64,000 nt of DNA from contig CAMXWV010000007.1 of assembly GCA_947252755.1 (NCBI GenBank), forward strand, positions 68,390 to 132,389, written 5' to 3'. The translations under genes were made by a program, and so were the position numbers. Positions within the stretch are counted from its first letter, which is position 1. Every line of letters starts with the position of its first letter. This document shows positions 29,156 to 36,984 of the stretch, piece by piece. The stretch is from an uncultured Dermabacter sp. (GTDB lineage: Bacteria; Actinomycetota; Actinomycetes; Actinomycetales; Dermabacteraceae). The notes beneath the pieces were generated by a model. That model had not been told where the DNA came from and did no database searches. It saw nothing but the letters and a program-made list of their open reading frames with translations.

Positions 29156-29974
29156 ATGGAGCTGATCCAGCTCATCGGGCGCGCCCTGTCACTGCGGTGG
29201 TGGGGCGCGCTCGCGTTCGCTCCGCATCCCACCTGGCGGCGGGTCCTGACCGTGCTGCGCACCTCTAGCTCCCCAGGCATTCCTCCTTGGCGGTGGGCGG
29301 TCGACGCATCCCCGCTGCGCGTGGATTCGCTTCCGGTGCAGGGACGGCTCGGGGACTGCTGGATTATCGCGCCGCTGCTGGCGATTGCGCTGCACTCCCC
29401 CGGCTTCATTGCCTCGGGCCTGCGCGAGCTGCCGGATGGGCGAGTGCAGGTGCGGCTGTTCGACCGCGGTGCACCGATCGCGGTCACCGTGGACCGCGCG
29501 ATGCCGGTGCTGGAGAGCACTGGATCGTGGCCGGATGATCGCTGGCGGCTGGCGCGCACAAGCCACGGGCAGCCCGGCTGGGCGGGGGTGATCGAGAGCG
29601 CCGTGGCGCAGCGTCTGGCAGGCTCGTATCGCGGGATTGAACGGGGCCTGGCCACGTTCGGCATCCCGCTGCTGACCGGGATCCCGTCCCGGCTGTATCT
29701 GCTGCGCTTCCCATCGGCCGCGCGGATTCAGTCCCTGGTGGAAGCGGGGCATGTGGTGGTGGCGTCAACCCACCCGCTCAGTGGGCACGTGCTCATGGAC
29801 AGCCAACCGCTCCCGGCTAACCATGTGATGGCTGTGGTGGGCGCTGAGGAGAAGACCGGTGACGTGTGGCTGCGCAATCCGTGGCGCCCGGAGCGGACCC
29901 TGCAGCTGAGCCGATCCCAGTTCCGGCTCGGCTTCCTGTCCATGGACGTCTCCGTGAGGCCTCTGCCCCGCTGA
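29156..29974 (+). CDS. Calpain-like (family C2) cysteine protease
   Basis: 272 residues covering a calpain protease core. The active-site Cys68 lies in VQGRLGDCWIIAPL, a close match to the QGxLGDCW signature. His223 lies in LPANHVMAVVGA and Asn241 in VWLRNPWR, which completes the Cys-His-Asn triad. There is no signal peptide, calcium-binding C2L or EF-hand domain, so it appears to be a stand-alone cytoplasmic catalytic domain. The start is the ATG at 29156; the Shine-Dalgarno is weak. A 17-bp terminator follows. Bacterial calpains are sporadic and their substrates are mostly unknown. Confidence 0.85.
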   Translation: MELIQLIGRALSLRWWGALAFAPHPTWRRVLTVLRTSSSPGIPPWRWAVDASPLRVDSLPVQGRLGDCWIIAPLLAIALHSPGFIASGLRELPDGRVQVRLFDRGAPIAVTVDRAMPVLESTGSWPDDRWRLARTSHGQPGWAGVIESAVAQRLAGSYRGIERGLATFGIPLLTGIPSRLYLLRFPSAARIQSLVEAGHVVVASTHPLSGHVLMDSQPLPANHVMAVVGAEEKTGDVWLRNPWRPERTLQLSRSQFRLGFLSMDVSVRPLPR

Positions 29975-30025
29975 TCGCACCTGATGCTCCAAGCTCCGAG
30001 CGCTCAACAACGCCGGACATGAAGC

Positions 30026-30069
30026 AACGGCCCCCATTCTGGATCAGTACCAGAATGGGGGCCGTTTTC
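30026..30069 (+). terminator. Strong terminator after the calpain gene
   Basis: A perfect 17-bp stem (30026-30042 with 30050-30066), a 7-base loop and a TTTTCT tail. It ends the pfp-protease unit directly before the convergent tRNA-fMet. Confidence 0.92.
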
Positions 30070-30071
30070 TC

Positions 30072-30146
<75 letters not shown>

Positions 30147-30266
30147 GCGACACAGACCAATCTACGCAGCGCCCGGCGGGGAGTCCAGCCGGGCACTGCA
30201 AAACGTGAGGTAGGAGACGTTCACCCCGTGCGGAAGCCTCAGCAGACCGGCCGCATGAACGGCCGC

Positions 30267-33200
30267 TCAGCCCCCTCCGCCCGGGTTCGCCTTCTTCGCT
30301 CGCTCCAGGGCGTCCTTCGCCTTCTTCTGCGCCTCGCCGTAGGCCGCCCAGTCACCGTTCTTCAGCGCCTGGTCCGCTTCCTTCTGCGCTGCATCAAGGT
30401 CATTCAGCGCCTTGGTGAGCTCATCGCTGGCGCCTGCTGGCGGACTGGTAGTCTCGCTCGGCTGCGGTGCGGGCGACTGCGTGGCACCCTCAGTGGGCGC
30501 AGGGTCTTCAGCGCCGTCGGCGCCGTCGGCGCCGTCAGCGCCCTGGTCCTGCACCGCCTTTGCCTCTCCGGAGCTCGGCACCGACGCATCGCCCGCTTGG
30601 GCGCCGGAGTCGCCGCCGAAGACCGCGTCGAGCGCCTCATCGAGGGTGTCCGCATAGCCCACTTTGTCACCGAAGGAGACGAGCACCTTCCGCAGCAGCG
30701 GGTAGGAGGTGCCGCCGCCGGAGCTCGAGGACACCACATACACCGGCTGCACGTACAGCAGTCCGCCGCCCACCGGCAGGGTGAGCAGGTTGCCGTTGAT
30801 CACTTCGGAGTTGCCGGTGCGCAGCAGGTTCAGCTCACGGGACACGTCCGGGTTGGTGTTGAACGTGTTCTGCACCTGGCGCGGCGCACTCACCGGGTTC
30901 GCGGTGGGCAGCACCATGAGGTTCAGCTGGCCGTAGGTGTCGGCAGGGTTGCCGGCTTCCTTCCCGGTCTCGGAGTCCACCGCGAGGAAGCCCAGCAGCA
31001 CGTCCTGGCCGGACTGCGGGATGTAGCTGGTGGACAGCGAGAAGCGCGGTGAATCCTGGCCGGGCATCTGCATGGACAGGTACAGCGGCGGCTGCGCTGG
31101 CGCAGAAGCCTGCTGGCCGTTCTGGTTCTGGTCGCCGCTGGAACGCGTCGGGTCCGGGGTGACCTGCCAGAAGTCCTGGCCGCCGTAGAACTCATCCGCG
31201 TTCTTCACGTGATAGGTGCCCAGGATCTCCCGCTGCGCTTTGAACAGATCTGAGGGGTAGCGCAGATGGCTCATGAGATCAGCGGAGATCTCATCCGCGC
31301 TCTTCAGCGAGGATGGGAACACATCGCTCCACGCCTTGAGGATCGGGTCCTCGGTGTCCCACGCGTACAGGTCCACGCTGCCGTCAAACGCATCCAGTGT
31401 CACCTTGACGGAGTTGCGCATGTAGTTCACACGCGGGCTCTGCCGCAGGTGGGACGTGTCAGCACCGCTGGTTTTCGAGTCCGTCACCGTCTCGTCGAAG
31501 TCCAGGGACTGCGAGTACGGGTAGCGGTCGCTCGCGGTGTACGCGTCGATCACCCACACCAGGCGGTTATCCACGATCGCGGGATACATCTCCGAGTCCA
31601 GGGACAGGAACGGCGCCACTTCCTGCACACGCTGCTGCGGGTGCCGGTCGTAGAGGATCTGCGATTCGCTGTTCACATAGCTGGAGATCGCAATGTTCGG
31701 CTCCCGGAACTTGATCGCATACAGCAGCCGCACGATCGGGTTGCCGATATCCGGGCCGCCCTCGCCGGTGTACGTGTTCTGCACCTGACGCCCGTCGCCT
31801 TCGCCGTCAGTGCCGCCAGCCTGGTAATCGAACTCCTGCGGGGGCGCGTCCGTCGGCGCACCCACAATCGAATAGTCCGGTGAGTGACGGCCGAAGTACA
31901 CCCGCTCCTCGTAGTCGCCGAACGGGCCGGAGCCGGGAACACCGGACTGGAAGAACGCCGGCTCACCGTTTGCTTCACGGCGGTTGCCGTACGCGGCTGC
32001 GGTGCCGAAGCCATGGGTGTACACCACATGCTGGGTCACCCAGTCGCGGTTAGCGAGGTTCAGCTTGTCCGGGCGCAGCTCGCGCACACCGATCACGGTG
32101 TCCTGGCTTTCGCCGTCGATGTCATACCGGTCCACGGACAGAACCTTCTCAAAGCCCCAGTAGGGCCGGTTCGCTTCACGCTGCTCGAAGGTTGGGGACA
32201 CCACGGCCGGGTCCAACAGGCGGATCTGCGCGGTGGTGGAGGCGTCGGATCGCAGCGCGCCCGCGTCCGCGTTCGTCTTCGCCTCGTAGCGGGTCTCCTT
32301 CACGCCGGTGAGCCGGTAAGCATCGCGGGTGGCATCGATATTGTGCTGAATATAGGTGCGCTCGAGTGCGCGCTCATTCGGCGCCACCTTGAAGTTCTGG
32401 ATCAGCGCCGGGTACACCATGCCCACCACCACGGTGGACAGCACGATCAGGCCGGCACCTACCGCCGGCAGCTTCCAGTTCCCCTTGAGGATCCACGCCA
32501 CGATCAGGCCGGCCACAATCAGTGCGGAGATCGCGAGGATCGTTTTGGATGGGATCAGCGCGTTCACGTCCGTGTATGACGCTCCCTGGAAGCGTGAATG
32601 CTCAGCGTTGAGGAAGCTGTAGCGCTCGAACCAGTGCTGCGCGGCAAGGACCACCAGGTAGGCGATAGCGATGATCCCCACGTGAGTGCGCGCCGCCTTC
32701 GTGAAGGACAGCCCGGTGCCCTCACCCCAGGCGATCCCCCCGTACACGAAGTGCCCCGCCACCGCAGCCACCGCGGTGGCGATGACCACGAAGTTCAGCA
32801 GGGTGAGCGCCAGATCGATCACAGGCATATGGAATATATAGAAGCCCACGTCGTGGTTGAAGATCGGATCCTTCGTGCCGAAGTTGCGCGCGTGCAGCAT
32901 CATCTGCACCTGCTGCCAGGATCGGGCTGCTGTGAGACCGCCGAAGATGCCGAGCACTACTGGCACTGCAATGGTGATCATCCGGCGCAGGGGGTTGATC
33001 GTTTCACGGAACTGCTCGATCGCCTCCTGCTCCCGTGTGACCGGCGGGTAGATCGGCCGCCGGCTGTAGGCCACTCGCAGGCTGATGAAGATCGGCACGG
33101 CGATCAGCACCGCCCCGATCACGAACAGGACCGCCTGTGTGATCCAGCGGGTCCAAAGCACATCGATATAGCCGAGCTGACTGAACCACAGGTATTTGGT

Positions 33201-33353
33201 GACCACTTCAGCCGCAACAACCAGTCCCAGCACCAGCACACCGATCACGATGGCAGTGATCGCCAATGGTGACAGGCCCTGGCGTTCACCATCCTGGCGG
33301 GCTTTCTTCGGGCGTGGTTGGCGGGGTCCGGGGGTGGGGACCGAGAAACTCAC
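30267..33353 (-). CDS. UPF0182 family large membrane protein
   Basis: 1,028 residues. The N-terminal third holds about seven transmembrane helices (for example AITAIVIGVLVLGLVVAAEV and LFVIGAVLIAVPIFISLRVAY). A large extracellular domain follows with the family's conserved stretches (RPYWGFEKVLSVDRYDI, VVYTHGFGTAAAYGNRREAN, KFREPNIAISSYVN). The last 150 residues are a low-complexity Ala/Pro/Asp-rich and then charged tail. The family is nearly universal in actinobacteria and has no established function. It is divergent from the PPA1309 gene, with only 78 bases between them, also a common arrangement. Confidence 0.93.
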   Translation of the reverse strand: MSFSVPTPGPRQPRPKKARQDGERQGLSPLAITAIVIGVLVLGLVVAAEVVTKYLWFSQLGYIDVLWTRWITQAVLFVIGAVLIAVPIFISLRVAYSRRPIYPPVTREQEAIEQFRETINPLRRMITIAVPVVLGIFGGLTAARSWQQVQMMLHARNFGTKDPIFNHDVGFYIFHMPVIDLALTLLNFVVIATAVAAVAGHFVYGGIAWGEGTGLSFTKAARTHVGIIAIAYLVVLAAQHWFERYSFLNAEHSRFQGASYTDVNALIPSKTILAISALIVAGLIVAWILKGNWKLPAVGAGLIVLSTVVVGMVYPALIQNFKVAPNERALERTYIQHNIDATRDAYRLTGVKETRYEAKTNADAGALRSDASTTAQIRLLDPAVVSPTFEQREANRPYWGFEKVLSVDRYDIDGESQDTVIGVRELRPDKLNLANRDWVTQHVVYTHGFGTAAAYGNRREANGEPAFFQSGVPGSGPFGDYEERVYFGRHSPDYSIVGAPTDAPPQEFDYQAGGTDGEGDGRQVQNTYTGEGGPDIGNPIVRLLYAIKFREPNIAISSYVNSESQILYDRHPQQRVQEVAPFLSLDSEMYPAIVDNRLVWVIDAYTASDRYPYSQSLDFDETVTDSKTSGADTSHLRQSPRVNYMRNSVKVTLDAFDGSVDLYAWDTEDPILKAWSDVFPSSLKSADEISADLMSHLRYPSDLFKAQREILGTYHVKNADEFYGGQDFWQVTPDPTRSSGDQNQNGQQASAPAQPPLYLSMQMPGQDSPRFSLSTSYIPQSGQDVLLGFLAVDSETGKEAGNPADTYGQLNLMVLPTANPVSAPRQVQNTFNTNPDVSRELNLLRTGNSEVINGNLLTLPVGGGLLYVQPVYVVSSSSGGGTSYPLLRKVLVSFGDKVGYADTLDEALDAVFGGDSGAQAGDASVPSSGEAKAVQDQGADGADGADGAEDPAPTEGATQSPAPQPSETTSPPAGASDELTKALNDLDAAQKEADQALKNGDWAAYGEAQKKAKDALERAKKANPGGGG

Positions 33354-33431
33354 AGACAGACCTCAACTCAGATGGCACAGCCGCACGTACTGTGGAACCT
33401 ATTGACCACCCCTATTCTGTCAGGTGTTGCC

Positions 33432-34016
33432 GTGAGTGAGAACTCGTCTGCTCTGAATCAGCTCAGTGAGCGCCAGGCTGCGCTCGCCGCCGCCCTCCTC
33501 GACGCTGTTCGGCACACCGCCGGCGCACCCGCCGCGTCTGCCGACGCGCCCTCCCCCGCCTCCCGCACCAGGCCCATCAGCCGGTTTGCGCTGCTGAGCA
33601 CACAGCAGCTGCTCACTGATCAGCCCGCGTTCGCCTCGGTGCTGGATGAGCAGACCCTTCAGCAGGCACAGTCCGATTCCCACCACCTGACCGCGGTGGA
33701 TCTTGATGCTCACAGCACCGAGCCGATGGATGAGCTCGCGGATGCGCTCTGGCCCGAACAGCTTGATGGCGGCGTGATCATCGCCGAGATTCCCGGCGCG
33801 TCCGAGGGCGAGGCTGCATCAACCATGCTCGCAGCCGCGGGCGCGCTGCTCACCGGTGAAACCTGGTGCCTGGTGCGCGCTGTCGATGCGCCAGCGGGAT
33901 CCCCCACCCGGGTGGGCCCAAACCTGGTGCCACAGCTGGTGGCAGCCCTGCAGGCAAGCCTTGGCATGGGCCTTCCGCAGGAGAGCATCAGCACGGACGA
34001 GCCGGAGGCGAGCTGA
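33432..34016 (+). CDS. PPA1309 family protein
   Basis: 194 residues from the GTG at 33432 (VSENSSALNQLSERQAALAA). The family core is recognisable: TRPISRFALLSTQQLL, LTAVDLDAH, the WPEQLDGGVIIAEI segment and the C-terminal GETWCLVRAVDAP followed by LVPQLVAALQASLG. The function is unknown; conservation and its constant position next to UPF0182 suggest a linked role. An in-frame extension upstream to 33318 overlaps UPF0182 and is rejected. Confidence 0.85.
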   Translation: MSENSSALNQLSERQAALAAALLDAVRHTAGAPAASADAPSPASRTRPISRFALLSTQQLLTDQPAFASVLDEQTLQQAQSDSHHLTAVDLDAHSTEPMDELADALWPEQLDGGVIIAEIPGASEGEAASTMLAAAGALLTGETWCLVRAVDAPAGSPTRVGPNLVPQLVAALQASLGMGLPQESISTDEPEAS

Positions 34017-34032
34017 GGCTGCCGCTATCCGC

Positions 34033-34575
34033 TCAGAACGGGGCGGGCTCGGCTGATTCGGCCTCTGGCGAGCCCGCTGTGGTGAGCGAAGAGCCCTCAT
34101 CCGTGAGCGGGGAGCCTTCATCCGGTGGCAGCACTACGCCTTCCTCCGTGGCGGTGGTGTCCGCCCCGCCGGCTTTGATCTGTCCGGTGGCGGGATCGAT
34201 CGGCTGTGTGCTGGGGTTCTTGTAGTAGCGAGTAGCGCCGTACAGCAGGTTCGGGCCGCAGTTGTCTGCCTGGAGAACCAGAGTGTAGAATTCGCGATCA
34301 TTAGCTCCGGTCCACTGGTGGGTGCTGAGTTTGCCCTGTGCCATCACCGGATCCCCCACTTTCAGGGATGCGTGCACGTTGCGTGCCAGGCTCTTGCGGC
34401 GGATCTGCACCCGCACGAATTCACAGTCCTTCTCCACGTATTTGCCGGTCTCACGGTTGAAGTAGCCGTCATTGACCGCCACGGTGAATGTGGCGATGAG
34501 GTTTCCGTCGTCGAATTTCTGCAGACGCACTGGCTGGGCAACATTGCCGGCGATCGTGGTGTGCATCGGTGACAT
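34033..34575 (-). CDS. Single-stranded DNA-binding protein (accessory SSB)
   Basis: 180 residues. The N-terminal OB fold (about 1-115) has the SSB layout: TTIAGNVAQPVRLQKFDDGN, FTVAVNDGYFNRETGKYVEK, RNVHASLKVGDPVMAQGKL. The C-terminal tail (about 125-180) is acidic and Gly/Pro/Ser/Thr-rich, but ends EPAPF rather than the DDDIPF-like tip of the replicative SSB. This and the isolated location suggest a second, specialised SSB (SsbB type). The start ATG at 34575 follows GGAGGAGCGACC. It converges on the PPA1309 gene. Confidence 0.85.
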   Translation of the reverse strand: MSPMHTTIAGNVAQPVRLQKFDDGNLIATFTVAVNDGYFNRETGKYVEKDCEFVRVQIRRKSLARNVHASLKVGDPVMAQGKLSTHQWTGANDREFYTLVLQADNCGPNLLYGATRYYKNPSTQPIDPATGQIKAGGADTTATEEGVVLPPDEGSPLTDEGSSLTTAGSPEAESAEPAPF

Positions 34576-34797
34576 GGTCGCTCCTCCTGGAGATCAGTTG
34601 AGGTTCGCAGCCGGTTAGCTGTGATCCCCAGGGTCCGCGAGCGCGAGCAGCCCCGCCAGACGGCGGTGCGGGATCTGGGCGACTAGGCGGTCACAGCGGA
34701 GAACTGCGCTGCCGCACCCGAGGCTGACCGCGGCGCCGCGCGGGATGTCACGTATGCTGGGTGCGCTCTGCCGGCTATGGCGGCCGGCCTGAGCACG

Positions 34798-34870
34798 GCC
34801 TCCATAGCTCAGCGGATAGAGCGCCCGCCTTCTAAGCGGTCGGTCGCAGGTTCGAATCCTGCTGGGGGCG
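34798..34870 (+). tRNA. tRNA-Arg (anticodon TCT)
   Basis: Acceptor GCCTCCA/TGGGGGC (one G-T pair), D-arm GCTCAGCGGATAGAGC, anticodon loop CTTCTAA (TCT), T-arm GCAGGTTCGAATCCTGC. CCA is not encoded. A TATGCT box at about 34753 is a plausible -10. It decodes AGA. Confidence 0.96.
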
Positions 34871-34873
34871 CTG

Positions 34874-36049
34874 TCAGTCCTCCGCCACCCCGGTGGAGTA
34901 GGGGTCACGGATGTGGATCGGGCGCATGGTGGGCGTGGGGTAGTGCGCCCCCGGGAACCGGCCGAACTGCTCCTCTCCCAGCACCCAGCCGCGCTCTTTC
35001 GCCTGATCGATCAGGTCAAGCGCCTGCTGCGGGGTGGGGTGTTTGCTGGTGAAGGTGGAGCCTGCCGGCAGCAGCGATTCGTACACGGTGGTCTTCGGCC
35101 GCAGCCACAGCTTCCCGGAGCGGGTGCGGTCACGCAGGGCGTGAGCGCGCCAGGTGGTGATCGGGTGGGTGGAGGTCCAGTTGACCAGGTGCAACCACAG
35201 GCCCTTCTCGGTGGCGGCACGGTCCGCGAGCTCATGCACGTTCACGTGCGCGTTCAGGTATTTGCCGGCGGACAGCAGAGCCATCGTGCCCGGGGCGCCT
35301 TCGGGCACCACCGAGTAGCCGTAGTTGTCCGCGGTATATTCCTGGGCGCGGCTGAGCGCCTTGCCGAGCAGCGGAATCTGGAAGGCGAGGTTCTGCAGCA
35401 GCAGGCGGAAGTAGCCGGTGTGGCCAGCCGCGTGGTGCCCCACCTCGTGAGCGATCACGAACCGGAGGGCTTCTGGGTCGCGAACTGCACCGCCCACCTC
35501 GAACAGGTCTGAATGCACGGCCACGTAGCGGCGGAAGCCGTGGCCTGCTGCAAATGCGTTGATCACGCCGTTGCCGATGAGAACGTACGCGTCGGGCACG
35601 CGGCGCATGCCCATCTGCTGGGCGGCGTCCGCCACCATCCAGTAGCCCTCCGGAAACTGGGTGGGGGTCATGCGCACGGCGAAGGCTCGCATCCGCGCGT
35701 ACATGAGGGCACGGAGAATCCAGATCGCCCACGGCATGACGCCGATCACCGCGTACAGCTGGATCACGATCGGGTCAATGTCCGTGACATCCACCAGCGA
35801 CTCCCCTCTCGCTGCCACGACAACCAGCAGCACCAGGGAAGCCAGCCAGAGGAGGTTCAGGCCGATGGTCACCGCTACCGCAACGACGAACAGGGGCAGC
35901 TCCCACGGGTGGCGCATCGGCAGGTCGCCGAGCAGACCATGCCGGGTGGCGCCGTTGAACAGGGTGGGTTTGGCAATGGCAGCAGTCTCGCCGTGCTGAC
36001 TCGGTTCGGAGGGGCGTTTCGGCGACTGCTCGTCAGGGTGAAGGCTCAT
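34874..36049 (-). CDS. M48 family membrane zinc metalloprotease
   Basis: 391 residues. A cytoplasmic N-terminus precedes two transmembrane helices (about 50-80, LFVVAVAVTIGLNLLWLAS and onward, and 95-125). The zinc motif HEVGHHAAGH (HExxH) lies in the middle, with EYTADNYGY after it as the likely third ligand. M48 proteases of this type degrade misfolded membrane proteins (HtpX-like role). The C-terminal 100 residues are not typical of HtpX. It ends 4 bases from tRNA-Arg. Confidence 0.88.
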   Translation of the reverse strand: MSLHPDEQSPKRPSEPSQHGETAAIAKPTLFNGATRHGLLGDLPMRHPWELPLFVVAVAVTIGLNLLWLASLVLLVVVAARGESLVDVTDIDPIVIQLYAVIGVMPWAIWILRALMYARMRAFAVRMTPTQFPEGYWMVADAAQQMGMRRVPDAYVLIGNGVINAFAAGHGFRRYVAVHSDLFEVGGAVRDPEALRFVIAHEVGHHAAGHTGYFRLLLQNLAFQIPLLGKALSRAQEYTADNYGYSVVPEGAPGTMALLSAGKYLNAHVNVHELADRAATEKGLWLHLVNWTSTHPITTWRAHALRDRTRSGKLWLRPKTTVYESLLPAGSTFTSKHPTPQQALDLIDQAKERGWVLGEEQFGRFPGAHYPTPTMRPIHIRDPYSTGVAED

Positions 36050-36200
36050 GGAATAACCCTATCCGCGCCGCTGGCTCCGGCGGCTCCCCCATCGGTCGGA
36101 ATGTTCGCCGACGCGTGTCGACGAAAGTCGAGGATCTGCCCCGCCGGCGCCGCGCCGTGAGCGATCGCACGCGGGCCGCTGAGCAGAGGTGAACACAGCA

Positions 36201-36237
36201 AAGCGCCGCTCCTTCCCGGTGGGATGGAGCGGCGCTT
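36201..36237 (-). terminator. Terminator of sodA
   Basis: AAGCGCCGCTCC (36201-36212) pairs with 36226-36237; on the minus strand the stem is followed by TTTGCTGTG. It lies 18 bases past the sodA stop. Confidence 0.75.
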
Positions 36238-36254
36238 GCAGCAGATGACCGGGA

Positions 36255-36884
36255 TCAGGCGGTCGGCACGATCAGACCATTGGTCTGCTTCTGTGCGCGC
36301 TCAAAGCGGTCGGCCACATCGGCCCAGTCCACGATGTCCCAGAAGGCCTTGACATAGTCCGCCTTCACGTTCTGGTACTGGAGGTAGAAGGCGTGCTCCC
36401 ACATGTCCAGCAGCAGCAGCGGGACCGTGGCGGCGGCGAGGTTGCCCTGGTGGTCGTACAGCTGCTCGATGATGAGCTTCTGGCCCAGGCTGTCCCATGC
36501 GAGGATCGCCCAGCCGGAGCCCTGGATGCCGAGGGCTGCAGCGGTGAACTGTGCGCGGAGCGCGTCGAACGAGCCGAAGAACTCCTCCACAGCGGAGGCG
36601 AGCTGGCCCTCCGGCTTGTCCCCACCCTCCGGGGAGAGGTTCTGCCAGAAGATCGTGTGGTTCACGTGCCCGGCAAGGTTGAACGCGAGGTTCTTCGACA
36701 GCTGGTTGATGGTGCCGAAGTCATCCTTCTCGCGTGCCTCAGCGAGCTTCTCCAGCGCCGTGTTCGCGCCGTCCACGTAGGCCTTGTGATGCTTGGAGTG
36801 GTGCAGCTCCATGATCTTGCCGTCAATGGACGGCTCAAGCGCACCGTAGTCGTAAGTGAGGTCCGGAAGAGTGTAGTCAGCCAT
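36255..36884 (-). CDS. sodA: Superoxide dismutase (Mn/Fe family)
   Basis: 209 residues; converts superoxide to peroxide and oxygen in the cytoplasm. Metal ligands are visible in LHHSKHHKAYVDG, GHVNHTIFW and DMWEHAFYLQY (two His, then Asp and His). GSGWAILAW supports the Mn/Fe class; the sequence alone does not settle which metal. The ATG at 36884 (MADYTLPDLTYDYGAL) follows AAAGGACAG and replaces a longer frame upstream. It has its own promoter and terminator. Confidence 0.97.
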   Translation of the reverse strand: MADYTLPDLTYDYGALEPSIDGKIMELHHSKHHKAYVDGANTALEKLAEAREKDDFGTINQLSKNLAFNLAGHVNHTIFWQNLSPEGGDKPEGQLASAVEEFFGSFDALRAQFTAAALGIQGSGWAILAWDSLGQKLIIEQLYDHQGNLAAATVPLLLLDMWEHAFYLQYQNVKADYVKAFWDIVDWADVADRFERAQKQTNGLIVPTA

Positions 36885-36937
36885 GCCCTGTCCTTTCTCT
36901 GGTCTGAGCGGGCGCCGTTGCACCCTGGCAGAGCAAC

Positions 36938-36967
36938 TGTATAGAGCGAGCATGTGCGTTCAGTGAA
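36938..36967 (-). promoter_or_regulatory. sodA promoter
   Basis: On the minus strand TTCACT (-35, 36962-36967) and TATACA (-10, 36938-36943) are separated by 18 bases, about 54 bases before the sodA ATG. It lies between sodA and the divergent orn fusion gene. Confidence 0.55.
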
Positions 36968-36984
36968 TACCGAGATCGCTTAGG

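Noticed and set aside
27688..29664. 658-codon open frame antisense to pfp and the calpain gene
   Set aside because: Composition is typical of GC-driven antisense frames; both plus-strand genes have clear catalytic motifs.
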